Translations under genes and position numbers: made by a program
Shown: in pieces, positions 9,736-20,851 of the stretch
Layout: each line of letters starts with the position of its first letter
Numbering within the stretch: position 1 is the first letter of the stretch
Source: Neoceratodus forsteri
Lineage: Eukaryota; Chordata; Ceratodontiformes; Ceratodontidae
Assembly (NCBI GenBank): GCA_016271365.2
Contig: CM057456.1
Span: forward strand, 664,915,501 to 664,979,500
Direction of reading: 5' to 3'
Length of the DNA stretch: 64,000 nt
The notes under the pieces: model-generated
What the model was told of the DNA's origin: nothing
Databases searched by the model: none
What the model saw: only the letters and a program-made list of their open reading frames with translations

Positions 9736-11262
9736 ATGTCAGCAATTTCAGCCCTACTGGGCATTATGCTAGTGGAGCACTGTGAGCGCAGACATGCCAG
9801 GACCCAGGGGACCCAGCCACAGCAGCCAATGATGGTACCAAGGCCACCAGTGCAGAGAAGGAGACGCCCTCAGAAAACCTCTGAGGAGCTGACCAAACAG
9901 CAGTGCATAGCATGCTATAGGCTCAGAAAGAGCTGCATCAGGAAGCTATGCCAGGACCTGAGTGGGGACCTACGCAGCACCAGCAACAGGGGTCACCAAC
10001 TGCCACTGGAGGTGTGCGTTAGCACAGCGCTGTGCTTCCTTACCACCTGCACATTTCAAATACCCACAGGGGACACAGTGGGCATCTCCCAGCTGGCGGT
10101 GTCCAAGCACTTGAGGAGGTTCCTTGTGGCCCACATATGGCTCACCACGCAACACATCAGCTTCCCATGGGATGCCCAACAGCAGCGCCATATGAAGCAG
10201 GCATTCTACAACATGGCACAGTTTCCCCACATGCTAGGTGCCATTGACTGCACACATGTGGCCATCAGGGCCCCAACTGAAGATGGGGACATGTACATAA
10301 CTAGGAAGGGGTACCACTCAATGAACATCCAGATGGTATGTGACAGTGGGAGTTGCATACTAGATGTGGTGGCCAAGTACCCCGCATCCTGCCATGACTC
10401 CCACATATACAGGAACTGTGGGCTACAGGAGGCCTTTGAATGAGGGGACATCACTGGTGGATGTCTCATAGGTATGTACCGGGAGGAATGTCAACTGCAA
10501 ATGTGTGCAAGAAGCAGTGTGTGAGTGAGTGGCTGACAGCGTATGCAGGTGTGAGTGGATACCGTGGCACAACAAGGGCGCAGGGTGCACAGGCATTGCA
10601 GCGGTCAGATATGATGGCCACGCAGACACGTGGCATGGCACACACGGAAAGCAGGCAGGGCCATGACCCACACACCCTGTAACACACAGTGGCTTGGGAG
10701 GGCCACACGTTGCCATGGACACAGCCAAGGACGCGTGTATGACTGAGAGTGCATGCCTGCATGAGTGAGCATGTGCAAGCGGCAGTGCATGCCGTGCAGA
10801 GGATAGTAAGATGCTGATGACAGATCTGCACACAGCAACATGCAGCTAACCTGTCTTCCCCTCCCAACAGGTGACAGCGGATACCCCCAGATGCCATGGC
10901 TGAAGACACCTGTGAGAACACTCCAGACAGCAGCTGAGGAGAGATACAACGGGGCCCACACCAGCATGAGAGGGTTCATTGAGTGCACCTTCAGCCTACT
11001 AAAGTCCCGATTTTGTTGCCTCAACACCTCAAGGTGTGCACTTCAGTATAGCCCTGTGATGGCCTGCAGGGTAGTGCTTGCCTGCTGCATCCTCCACATC
11101 ATTACACTTGCACACTGTGCACCAATGCCCAACAGCAACCAGGAGGAAGATGCACTGCAGAAGAGTGATGGAGAGCCGGACAGCATGGCGGGACACATGT
11201 CACAAGGTGGTGCAACAGTGGGACACCATGCAAGACAGGAGCTGATACAGCAGTGCTTCTGA
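9736..11262 (+). pseudogene. Harbinger (HARBI1-like, DDE_Tnp_4) transposase with one premature stop
   Basis: The start is the ATG at 9736 (MSAISALLGIMLVEHCERRH); a GTG further upstream is in frame but less likely. Exon 1 (9736-10471) has a basic N-terminus, a helix-turn-helix region (IPTGDTVGISQLAVSKHLRR), the first catalytic Asp in GAIDCTHVAI, the second in CHDSHIY, then a TGA at 10441-10443, nine codons before the donor gtatgt at 10472. The 399-base intron ends cccaacag at 10870. Exon 2 (10871-11262) resumes in phase with DSGYPQMPWL and contains the catalytic Glu in GFIECTFSLLKSRF and the terminal CCILH motif. Apart from the single TGA, the frame is open at family length with all catalytic residues present. 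TGA from CGA by CpG decay is plausible. It lies tail to tail with two Myb-like genes. Confidence 0.92.
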
Positions 11263-12658
11263 GGTGGCACATGGCCACCACCACCACTGCCACCACCAAC
11301 ACCAGCACCCCCAAAACCACCACCACCACCATGGTGGCACCTACAGCAGTATGGGGGACACAGTGTGGTGCAATGCAGCCCCCTAACAACAGCATGGCAC
11401 CCACGGCACCATCGACGAGCCACAGGAGGATGGGATACTGTCTGACAGGTGTTATGCGACACACGTGGCTGCACTGGAGCAGTAACAGTGATCATGCATG
11501 TCGTACAGCATCTGCCAGGGTTGACTGTGAATGAGTGAAGTCCTCCCAGGCAACACACAGAGGACCTCAGCACACATGGCCGGTGGACATGCAGACACAG
11601 GTGGGTGAGGGCCACACACGGGACAGAGGCACAACGCCGTGTTGATGACGTCACCAGGCACAATGCACCTGCCGTGGCCACTGATGCATGAAAACAGTGT
11701 AACCACAACAGGGACACAGCACTGGGTGGCACAGACCTGCAGACATATGGCAGTAGGATGCACCATTGCATTGTGCTACTGGTGTCACCCACAGGGCCCA
11801 CCGTGTCCCAGGGTGGAAAGGTGCCGTAACGGCCCATGGCTGCCACACAACCATGACATGCACGGTGTGACTGCATGTGAACTGGACCCAGCACACTGTG
11901 CTGATGCACACACAGAGCACCATGCAGCCATGCTCACTGGTGTGCGCCCAAGGCTGTGAGATGGACAGCCAGCACACAGATACCATGCGAAGGTTGGGGA
12001 TGCACAGGCAACAGTGCAGCTCTGCCACATGTGTACCCGCCAGTGCACAGTGACACACACACACAGGCACATGCCCATACAGACCATCGACAGATGCACA
12101 GAGCCAGGGATGCAAAAATAATTAATGGAAAAGTACACACATGCAACAGTTGTAAAGGAACAAACAAGTAAGCACACAACAATAATGGCTAACAGAACAC
12201 CCCCCAGTACCCAAACCAGTCCTCCGCTATGTACACTACCCCCCACCCGACCCAGCTCATATGTACAGGCCCCCCCACCCACAGTACCATACAGCAGACA
12301 GACCCACCCCCAGCATGTATGGACTCCCACCCAGGCACATATCTGAACTATAGCCCCCCACAAACATGATATGCAAGCCCCCTCGCAAAACAGTATGTAC
12401 AGTCCACCACAACCCTCTGCCCCATATTCACACAGCACTAGCCCCCTCTGGCCACCCTGATGTATATCAGGTACGGCCCATGCCCCCAAGGCACAATACA
12501 GTGACAGTGTCCGTGGCCCCAGTCCACACACTCGCTGCTCTATCACCCCTGCTGTGCTGATAGTAGTGCCCCAAGGGAGACATGCAGGCATGCTACATCC
12601 TCCATGATGGCCAACACCAGCTGGATCAGCGCTGCTCACCTGCCACCTGCTGCCCCAG
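11263..12658. other. Spacer inside the Harbinger element
   Basis: CA-rich, low-complexity DNA between the transposase 3' end and the minus-strand genes. Includes a CCACCA-type run at about 11275-11335 and A/C-rich sequence at 12180-12420. Long open frames on the minus strand here are compositional. I see no gene. Confidence 0.6.
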
Positions 12659-13080
12659 TTACAGCATCACCTGCTGTTGTTGGCTGTCCACAACCTGCGG
12701 GCCAGGATGTCCCCCAGGAGACACATGTCCAGCACCATGTCCATCTGGGTGCTGTGGGAGCATGTCCACAGGTCTGGTCTGGTGGGCAGCACATGCAGTC
12801 AGCATCATGCCCTCTGCCTCTTGCTCCCCTGCAGGCAGGTCCTCCTCCACAAGCTCCTCTGCTGGCTGCTTCTCCACTTCCCGCTCTTCTGCTGGCTGCT
12901 CCTCCACCTCTAGCTCCTCTGCTGGCTGGTGTTCTGCCTCCGGCACCTCAGCAGGCTGGTGTTCTGCCCCTGACACCTCTGCAGGCCAGTCGTCCGCCAC
13001 TGGCACCTCCACTGGCTGGTCTTCTGACACCTGTGGCTCACTGTTGCCAGCATCCACATCCGCCTCCTCTGGCTATGGTG
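12659..13080 (-). pseudogene. Acidic-repeat open frame downstream of the small Myb-like gene
   Basis: Reading leftward, the frame encodes a repetitive acidic tract built on a QPAEE/QPAEV core (about seven repeats, for example EELEVEEQPAEEREVEKQPA) from an imperfect minisatellite, then a Gly/His/Pro-rich tail. It lies after the TAG (13126-13124) that ends the neighbouring gene, with two further stops between, so it is not a simple continuation. It may be an additional exon or a decayed former C-terminal extension. No domain recognised. Confidence 0.35.
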
Positions 13081-13123
13081 GGATGGGTTAAGCCCTGTCG
13101 TGCTGGCGCTGTGTGCGGTGCAA

Positions 13124-13866
13124 CTACTCTGCAGCATCCTGGGCCTTCTGTTCAGTCATAGCCCGCAGCAATGCTTGGTGCCTTGGGGAAAGTCTGCTCC
13201 GCCCACCTGCAAGGTAGAAAAGAAGAAGGTCAGTGCCATGATGGAACACACTGCACACCCATGCAACACACAGCCCCCACCCCCACCACCGCAGACCCCC
13301 ACGGCATGGCCACAACACATGGTAGACAGTGCATGCACCTACCTTCCCTCTGGTGGCCGTGCACCTGCTGCTGGCTCCCTCCATGCCGATACACCACATC
13401 TTGCTGCCACTGCTGTTCTGTGGTGCTGCGTCCTGCACCTGTGGGGAAGGGGAACATAGTTACATGCGTGCACCATTGCTGGCCATGGCCTGTGTGACAG
13501 CATTGTGTAAGTGTCCGGCTACATGATGGCATACCCACCTGCACCTGAGACCTGGCCGGTCCTCATCTCAATGTCCCTCCTCTCCACCATGGCCAACATT
13601 CGCTGCAGGATTTCCTGGTCCCACCCTGCTAGGTCCTGCCACTGGTGCTGCAGCTGACAAACACTGTGGGACATGCCGCTGATGGCACTGAGGCATGCCC
13701 GGATTGACCTCCATGCCCTGGCCATCTCCACTGTGCTGTGTGTTCTGCACCCAGGTGGTAGCAGTGTTGTCCCCCACTGCTGTACAAGGTTCACCAGCTG
13801 TGCTGTCTCTGCTGTGGTATAGTTAGGGGCCCTGTCGCTAAGGCTGATGCTGCTGTGGTGTGGCAT
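13124..13866 (-). CDS. Small Myb/SANT-like Harbinger protein, three exons, frame intact
   Basis: Predicted exons: 13866-13539, 13438-13343 and 13206-13124. Donors are cag|gtgggt and aag|gtaggt; acceptors are ccccacag and ccttgcag. All junctions keep phase 1 and the spliced frame is 168 residues ending in TAG. From the ATG (MPHHSS), residues about 12-70 resemble a trihelix Myb/SANT fold (NYTTAETAQLVNLVQQWGTT, then ARAWRSIRACLSAI and a tryptophan in HQWQDLAGW). After it come a Gln-rich middle (TTEQQWQQDVV) and a helical end (RHQALLRAMTEQKAQDAAE). It differs from the longer Myb-like protein of the same element. The role is inferred: binding transposon ends or assisting the transposase. Alternative: a decayed duplicate that happens to stay open. 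Confidence 0.6.
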
Positions 13867-13966
13867 GGCCCTGTCTGCACCTTGTGTGCTGCTGCTGCTG
13901 CCTATGGTCACACCCTGATGAACCTGGCATGGGAGAGTCCTGCTGTGGGTGGTAATGTCCTGCAAG

Positions 13967-15328
13967 GCAGCATGACATATACCTCATTTCATGGCACAGT
14001 AGTGGGGAACACCATAGTGTCACACTCCCCTACATGCTACATGGCATGGCTGCCCCTAGCCTGCATACCGTACAGTGGTGGGGCACAGTAGCAAAGGGTA
14101 CAGCACTGCATCACATGTGCTGTCCCAGGGGTGTAGCCCAGCAGTGCTGTGCTGTACACACATTTTGCTACAGTACCCCCATCATCTACCTGTGTACACA
14201 TCCTTCCCACATACCGCCCCCTGCCTGTCAGGGCAAAGTAGTGCCTTGAGCACACAGTATGCAACAGGGCCCCCCCACTTGTGTACACATCCACACCACT
14301 TACCACCCCCTGCCTGACAGGGCAGAGTAGTGCCTTTTGCACACATTATGCAACAGGTACACCCCCAACTACCTGCCTACACCACATCCCCCCATACTGC
14401 CACTTGCCATACACATCTGGGTAGTACAGGAGTTGCCTCCTCTACTCACCGGATGGGCTGTACATATAGCTGTCTCCTACACAACAGCAGCCTGCACAGA
14501 GACCCTATGCAGCGGCCTACACCAGCTGCAATACTCCAGACTGTTATGTTGCAGTTCTCAGCATGGCACATGTGTGACAGCCACACATCACACCTGTGCA
14601 CATATATATACAGTGTGTATGCCTGCCCACACCCTTGTACATACCTCTGGACTTGTTGTGGGTTCAGTCCTGGTGCACCCCACAGGCTGGTGATATGTCC
14701 TGCACAGTGTTGTGGTACAGCTGTGGTGTCCCACCTTGGTCCTCCTCTCAGTGCTCTGTGTCTGCAGCCACTGGGGAGCAGAAGCGCTGTGTGACCTGTT
14801 CGCGACCTCACCTAGTACATGGCGCATGTCTAGGACCCACGTGCAGCCTACAGTGGCACCACGTATGTGTGGCATGCGTATGCCCAGACCACATGTGGGC
14901 ACTACACTGCCGCAGGCCTCAGTTGCGGCCTGAAAATTCGGACCTACGTCAGTGGCATCGCATGCTGTTGTGTTGCTGTACAGGCCTCAGTAGACGCAGT
15001 TGCGTATCTGGTGGAGATCACTACTGCAGACTTCGGTTCAGATGTGCATGTGCAAATTGGGCCATGCACCCATCCCAGGCACCATGTGTATGCTGCTTGT
15101 GACAGGCCCTATCAAAGCATGTGGGAATGAGTGACGCCACACAGATTGCCACTGCACATGATTTACTACTGACAGGTTGTGATATGGTGCAGTGTTACAG
15201 TACAATAGTGCAAATACCCTACACACTCAAACCCATACCCAGTGACATAGCACAGCATCCACACCCAATTCATGCTGGTTGACATCTCCCACACACCTGC
15301 ATGCAGTGTGCGCACGCGCACGCACATG

Positions 15329-15361
<33 letters not shown>

Positions 15362-15676
15362 TGGACACACACCACATGTTCACACACAGTGCCCTCCCCT
15401 ACTGCCACTCTGTACACTGCCCACCAGCCCTTACAGTTGCACTCCAGATAGGCACAGTCACTGGTCCACCCGCTGCTGCTACTTTGTTCTTGCACTACTG
15501 CCCTCTGCAGCACCCTTTGTAGCAAGCTTCGCTGCCCCTGCTGCACCACTGGGCCCACCCTGCCCCGGTTGCATGACTGCAGGTCTCCCACTGTCCATGT
15601 GTCCCTGAGGCAATGCTGTCTTCCAATGCCTTCCCCACCTTCCAGTGGTGGCAGGTGCTGGTCCTGGCACAGTCCC
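13967..15676. other. Spacer inside the Harbinger element, with a CA microsatellite
   Basis: No gene supported. A (CA)n run lies at about 15328-15355. Repeated segments resembling ctgtcagggcaaagtagtgcctt occur at about 14225 and 14310, each followed by a stretch ending in gcaacag, giving an imperfect tandem duplication at about 14160-14400. Confidence 0.55.
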
Positions 15677-17724
15677 CTACCTCTTTGTGGGTGTTTCACC
15701 TTCCTTTGCAACCTGCGCTGACATTGCCACCTGAGCTGTGCTCTGTATTGCATTGTCTGCAGGTGCTACCACACCACGTCTTGCACTTGTCCTGTGGCTG
15801 GAGGCTACTGCAGCACACCCCACGGCCATGATGGCAGGTGGCGTTGTTGTTGGCGGTGGTGCTGTTGCCATCAGGAGTGCCACTGCTGGTGTTGGTGGTG
15901 GTGGGTGCGGTGGTGCCACTGGTGGTGGTGGTGGTGCTGCTGGTGATGGTGTTGGTGGTGGCGGTGGTGCTGCTGATGGTGATGGTGTCCTTGGTGCCCC
16001 TGACGGTGGTGGTGGTAGTAGTACCGCTGCTGGTGGGTGATGTAGTGGCAGTGCTGGCGGATGCACACTTGTGCCCCCTGTGGCTGTTGGTGGCATGGGC
16101 TGCTCTTCGTGGGGTGGCAGCGTTCCCCCTGCCATTGTGGTGGTGTGTGTCCCATCACCCTTCAGGTGCTGTTGCACCACAGGTGTTGCCTGTGTGGCAG
16201 CAACCCTCCACTGCGTGTGGCACACAGGCCGGGCAGTCAGTGCACTTTGTAGTGCCGTGGAAATGATGTCCATCTGCCTGCTTTGCTGAGCCACTGACCC
16301 CTCTATGGCCATTGCCAGTTCGGTGAGCACCTGTGTCTGCACCCTGATACAGGCCTGGAAGGTGACCATGGCATCCACCAGCCTCCTCATGGTTGCCTCT
16401 GTGGTGCGTGTCCCCAACTCGATTTCACCTATGACGGTGCCCATGTGCTCCTCCATTGCTGTGTGGTGAGCATCAATACTAAGGTGGATACAGCCGAGCA
16501 TCTCTGACTGCTCCTCATGTGTGGTGACCAGGGTCCTGCAGAAGCCGGTGTCGTTGGTGGGTGCATCTGTGTGGCTCTTCTGCAGGGACTGTGACTCCGC
16601 ATCCAGGGTCACCTGCAGCTGGTCGTATGAGGCTGGGCTGAGCTTCTGGGCTATGTTGTCCACTATACTGCCGACACTCAGTAGGTCACACAGGTCAAGT
16701 CCCTCATCCTCCTGCTGTTGTCCTACCGCTGTCTGTTGCTGTCCCACCACCAGAGTCAGGGCTGCATCCAGCTGTACTGTGTCTGCGCTGCCCAAGGGGG
16801 TCTGTCATAGGGGCTGTTGGGTGATCAATTGTGTGCTGTCCTGCTCTGGCTCACTGCCTGTGCTGCCACTGTCCTCCACCCCCGTGTATGCTACTGCTGC
16901 TGTGCCTGTGGGGGGATGACAGAGCATCAGTGCTACCCCCCCCATGTTTTGCCGTCTGCACATGCCACCATGCCCACCCCTGCATTGCTGTCCTGCGCAC
17001 CAGGGGCACATGCCATGGTGCATAGTGCTGCCTTGGGGGGCCCCTGTGGGTCACGGCACTGCTCCACAGACACACAGCCCCATTGCCCTTGCCATAGATG
17101 TCCTTGTCACCTGCACCCGGCCATCTGCACAAGCCCTTGCCCTCCACAGTGACTGTCTGCACTACGTGCTGTGCTGTCCAGGGTGGGTGCAGACCCACGT
17201 GCACTACAGTGCTGCTCTGCTGCACCACTGGTGCACAATGACCCATGTGCAATGCCTCCCTTTCCACAGAGTGGTTTGGCTGGTCCTCCACTTACCTGTC
17301 CCTGCTGCTATCTACATTGTGTCCAGGTCTGTGTCTTCATGGAAGCTATGCTGGCTCAGGAACATGAGGAGCCTCTCCTCATGGCTGGTAAGCAGTTTTC
17401 TCCTCCCATGGCCCACTGCCTGTGGTGTCTGTCTGCAGCCTATTGAAAGGCCTCCTTTGCATGGTGCTTCAGGTCATTCACCCACTTCTGGAGGTCCCTC
17501 ACACTCCGCTTGGTGTTGGCCACCATGTTAACCTTTTTGGCCACGTCATTCCAGGCCACCTTACACTCACTGTACAGGTCACTCTCCTCACCCTTGCCCA
17601 TTAACAGGGCTGCCTGTGCCTCTAACTCATCTAGGAGCATATCTGTCTCTTCATTGGTAAAGTTCCTTTTACACTTTCTTGCTGCAGATGCCACCTCTGC
17701 ATTAGTACCGGCCTGAGCCATCAT
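15677..17724 (-). pseudogene. Myb/SANT-like Harbinger partner protein, two exons, broken
   Basis: In this superfamily the partner brings the transposase to the nucleus and to the transposon ends. Exon 1 runs 17724-17296: MMAQAGTNAEVASAARKCKR, then the Myb/SANT trihelix (NFTNEETDMLLDELEAQAAL, VAWNDVAKKVNMVA, SVRDLQKWVNDLK). A good donor (acag|gtaagt) follows SHEERLLMFLSQHSF. Exon 2 runs 16905-15677 from acceptor ccccacag in matching phase: an acidic linker (DSGSTGSEPEQDS), a long helical region (about 16700-16250) and a very proline-rich segment (about 16030-15850) encoded by a GGT-type repeat, ending ETPTKR. Lesions: a stop and frame change near 17440, a TAG near 17312 and a TGA near 16808. 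Converges with the transposase. Confidence 0.8.
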
Positions 17725-17767
17725 TTATGCATGCATCACTGTCTACGACATGCCTGTGACTTGTGCA

Positions 17768-17777
17768 AATATATATT
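17768..17777 (-). promoter_or_regulatory. TATA-like box of the Myb/SANT partner gene
   Basis: The sequence atatatattt on the minus strand lies about 45-50 bases before the ATG at 17724. Weak evidence by itself, but the position is right. Confidence 0.35.
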
Positions 17778-17839
17778 GGCATTAGGTTGTGACATGCGTA
17801 ACCTCTACACCCTCTAATGTGGGCTATGTCTTGCGATGC

Positions 17840-17997
17840 GGGTGTAACTTGCAGCATGCGTAATTTGGTTGTTCTACATTGTGACTGGCCTTTGTCTTGG
17901 AATAGGGCACAGCTCGCATGTTGCAAAGGTTTGGGCATAACTTTATGCAACAGCACAGATTGCGACATGCTATACTCGCGCTATTCGAATCGGGCCC
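17840..17997 (-). repeat. Right terminal inverted repeat and subterminal motifs
   Basis: The end gaatcgggccc mirrors the left end. Motifs near it (cttgcagcatgcgtaa at about 17848, gcatgttgcaaag at about 17917, tgcaacag at about 17946, gacatgc at about 17963) echo the cttgcaacatg motifs near the left end. Confidence 0.7.
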
Positions 17998-18140
17998 CAG
18001 GGATTTAGTATAAATTTTTTACACTGGAGTCAGTGATCAGTGGGGGTGGGAGGCCACTAGACAGTAGGGATTTAATATATTTTTTCAATATTGGAGCTGG
18101 CGATCATGGGGGAAGGGGCACTAGGCACAAGAGATTTGGA
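17998..18140. repeat. Two units of the ~67-bp tandem repeat, right of the Harbinger element
   Basis: Units begin cagggatttag (17998) and gtagggatttaat (about 18064), then a degenerate agagatttgg (about 18130), giving spacings of 67 and 64 bases. Each holds a T-rich tract, a gga-gt(c)-gcgatca core, a G run and cactag(a/g)ca. The second unit is an apparently empty counterpart of the insertion sites. Confidence 0.65.
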
Positions 18141-18483
18141 GGATTCACAATTTCTAACTTCTTGCTTTGTTTTTTCTTAAGTGCAATTTTCATTTAACAG
18201 GACAACTTCACAAACTGATCTGTGGAGGCAAATTTGGCGACTTTGTTGAAAATTCACAAGTGAAGTAAAATGTCGCTGAATCTCTAGCTGGCTGGCAGTT
18301 TGGATATGGACTCTGCCCTATGTAGGGTTAGCACAGCACTATGCCTATTAGTGCTGTGCTAACCTTCACCTTGTGTATTTCATTCTACCCCTCCCTAACA
18401 AACACTAGTATATGCCTTAACATTTAAGTATTTAATACATTACCTTACTTTAACATTTTGTTCCTGTATCAGTTAAACACTAT

Positions 18484-18740
18484 ATTGAAACCATCACACT
18501 GCACATAGATTTTTAAAACCATCATGTACCATATAGATTGTAAAAAACAGCATTTAGGGGGTAGATGTTCACAACCTTCATGAAGGATTTGTGACCAAAT
18601 GTTTTGCAAAAACCACTGTGCAGAAACCATTATGTTGCACATAGATTTTGGAAACCGCTGTGCAGCACACATATTTCGAAAACCATCATGCAGCATGTAG
18701 ATTTTGAAAAACATTTTGCAGCATGAACACTTCTGAAACT
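18484..18740. repeat. Degenerate ~30-bp tandem repeat
   Basis: About six to eight diverged copies of a unit resembling aaaccatcatgcagcacatagattttg are visible, for example around 18486, 18517, 18625, 18650, 18679 and 18705. The central part (18545-18615) is too diverged to align. The region 18141-18483 before it shows nothing recognisable. Confidence 0.55.
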
Positions 18741-19204
18741 GTTTTGTCGCTGTTCAGTATATTCATGGAATATATAGATTTTCGGAAACATTTGTGAGGG
18801 ATTCCTGATTATTTTTTTAAGATATCTAATTACTATCATGTTTCACTGAATAGAAGGCATGACATTTTTTTTAACCTGCAGCTTGTATTGAAGGCAGCTT
18901 GCATTTGAGGGGGCTTTGTATTGTGTAATCAAATTTTTAAATGCTAACAATAAATTATACAATGGCAAGAAAGAATCCTGGTCTCTGATTGGTCAGTCTG
19001 GGACTGGACCTGTGCTGTTAACCCAGCACAACATCAGGGGTCTAGTCTCAGCCTCACTGAACCTGTAGATGACCATTTGGACCATTACCATACTCTTTTT
19101 TTTTGCCTCTTCTCTTAAGAAACAAAAATATTTTTCCACACTAACAAAAACATTCTTTAAAATGCTTTTTTTTATTCTGTATTACAACAAGCCATTGTAT
19201 AATA
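18741..19204. other. A/T-rich DNA, no gene seen
   Basis: At about 18990-19050 a short inverted motif (ctgtgctgttaacccagcacaacatc) resembles parts of the fold-back MITE at 19205 and may be a decayed relative. Otherwise nothing recognised. Confidence 0.4.
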
Positions 19205-19348
19205 GCAATAATGCCCTCCAGGGTGTGTGTTGTGCTGGGATAACATCATGCCTCAGGAATTGGACGCACTCGGCCTGCGACCTCGTGCCCAACCACCTGA
19301 GGCGTGACATTATCCCAGCACAACCCTCACCCTGTCAGGCATTATTGC
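19205..19348. mobile_element. Fold-back MITE, 144 bp
   Basis: The two halves are inverted copies: the left arm (gcaataatgccctccagggt, then tgtgctgggataa) pairs with the right arm (ttatcccagcaca, then accctgtcaggcattattgc) over about 57 bases, with a centre of about 30 bases. The same core appears at 22704-22840. Superfamily not determined. Confidence 0.7.
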
Positions 19349-19911
19349 TTAACTATTACACATCCTGGATTTGATGAAGCTTATTGTTAATAATCTACTT
19401 GCATCAAAATAAATGTAACAATCATCAACTAAGACAATAATAAAAAAAAAAAAATACATTAATGATGTTTACAGAGATGAAAATCAGTGAGAAACAGAAA
19501 TCACTTTTATTATTGCATTCTGACAGGGCAACTAATTGTATCTCTTTCTCCAGTCACTTAGTAGCTAGTTCCATGCCATTGGGTATATAAATGTAAATGC
19601 TTGTCTACCATCAGCACTTCTTTGTGTTTGGATAAATAAAGTCTAAACCTTTTGCAGATGTTAATCCAGATCACAACTGATGAATCAAAAATAAGTTGCT
19701 ATTATACTGTATATAGTGCGATCTCATTGGACACACAGCAATGCATAAATTACAATAAAAACAACTAATTTCCAAGGTTAACTAACTTAATTTCTTAAGG
19801 CACAAATGAACAGTGTATAACTTTTGGTATATTTTAAAAATATATATTGTCAGTGTACAATGTAACATTAAATTTTTTTCAGTGATTACACTGAAACATA
19901 TCAGTAGACCG
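19349..19911. other. A/T-rich DNA, no gene seen
   Basis: No feature recognised apart from a poly-A run near 19441-19454. Confidence 0.4.
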
Positions 19912-20851
19912 GGGCAGGATTCACAAAACACTTTGAAGGGGAAAAATGCACAAGTCCCCAAAATGTGTGCAGTTGTGGAAAAAGGCTGTAATTGCACTGC
20001 ATCATATACACACAAAAAGCCCACAGCTGCGGGAAAAAATACATTGTGGACTGTGGAAAATGCACAGCTGTGGAAAATTCCAATGCAATAAAAGGCATTG
20101 TAAATTATGGCATATCCCCTTAAAGGCTATTCTCAGCCACTGTTTTTCTGCAGTTGCGGAAAAAATGTTGCACACATGCTGCACCAAGGAAAGTGAAGTG
20201 TAACTCACCCTGAGCAAAAGGCAGTGCACCTGGGAAACAATCATAGTGGGGGTTCAGGCACCAAACAACAGCAAACTTGTGGGCTGTATAGTAGTGTCCG
20301 TTGCTACACCAAAACTAGCACACATTTCCATTGAAAGGCAACAAAGCACAACCACATGACCCTGTGCAGCCCGTGAAGGAACCCACAGGCAGTAGAGGCA
20401 GAGGTGGTAACAGTCAGAAGTGTGTGCTACAGACGCAGGAGAAAGAAACACCACAGAGACACAACCAACAGATACATATTGCAAGTGGGTGCAAGGTCCT
20501 GCTGTTACAGGTAGTGCTACCATGGCCCCAGTTGTGGGACTGGCTGCTTGCTTTGCTGGGAGTGCTGTTTTTGCTGCAACATTTGCAAGATTGTCAAGGT
20601 TTCCTGCTCTACTTAATATGGATCACCTGCTATTGTTCTGTCTGCTGGGCCTTTTATATGATTTCTGCAGGTGTGGAAAACATGGTGCGGATTTGCAGCA
20701 CTTTTGGAATTTTGCAACTCCCCTGTTTTGCGATTTTCTGCACCTGTGAAAATTTGAACTGTGAATATGCTGCACTTGCATTTCTGCAGTTTTGCAAGCC
20801 TTTTTTCCCACGTGTGTTTTTTTTTTTTTGCTGTCTTTGTGAATCCAGCCC
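19912..20851 (-). mobile_element. Harbinger-family non-autonomous element, copy C
   Basis: The element is 940 bases with ends gggcaggattcacaaa / tttgtgaatccagccc. The right flank is CAG and the left flank is CCG, so the duplication has one mismatch. The interior is the reverse-oriented homologue of copy A at 8348-9270 over most of its length, including segments around gggactggctgcttg and the Cys-Leu-rich stretch that is out of frame between the two. No conserved coding frame. Confidence 0.8.

Larger units (their letters stand above)
9340..17997 (+). mobile_element. PIF/Harbinger DNA transposon, 8.66 kb, autonomous-type with three genes
   Basis: The ends are inverted repeats gggcccgattc / gaatcgggccc, flanked directly by CAG at 9337-9339 and CAG at 17998-18000, matching the CWG duplication of this superfamily. 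Inside: a two-exon transposase reading right (9736-11262), a three-exon Myb/SANT-like gene reading left (13866-13124), and a longer Myb/SANT-like gene reading left (17724-15677). This is larger than typical two-gene Harbingers. The transposase and the long Myb gene carry inactivating changes, so this copy is probably not autonomous now, but the perfect duplication and few lesions suggest a fairly recent insertion. Confidence 0.92.

Noticed and set aside
11043..12639. Long minus-strand frames (up to 288 codons) behind the transposase
   Set aside because: They overlap the true plus-strand exon and CA/CCA-rich spacer. Sequence is low-complexity with no conserved motif.
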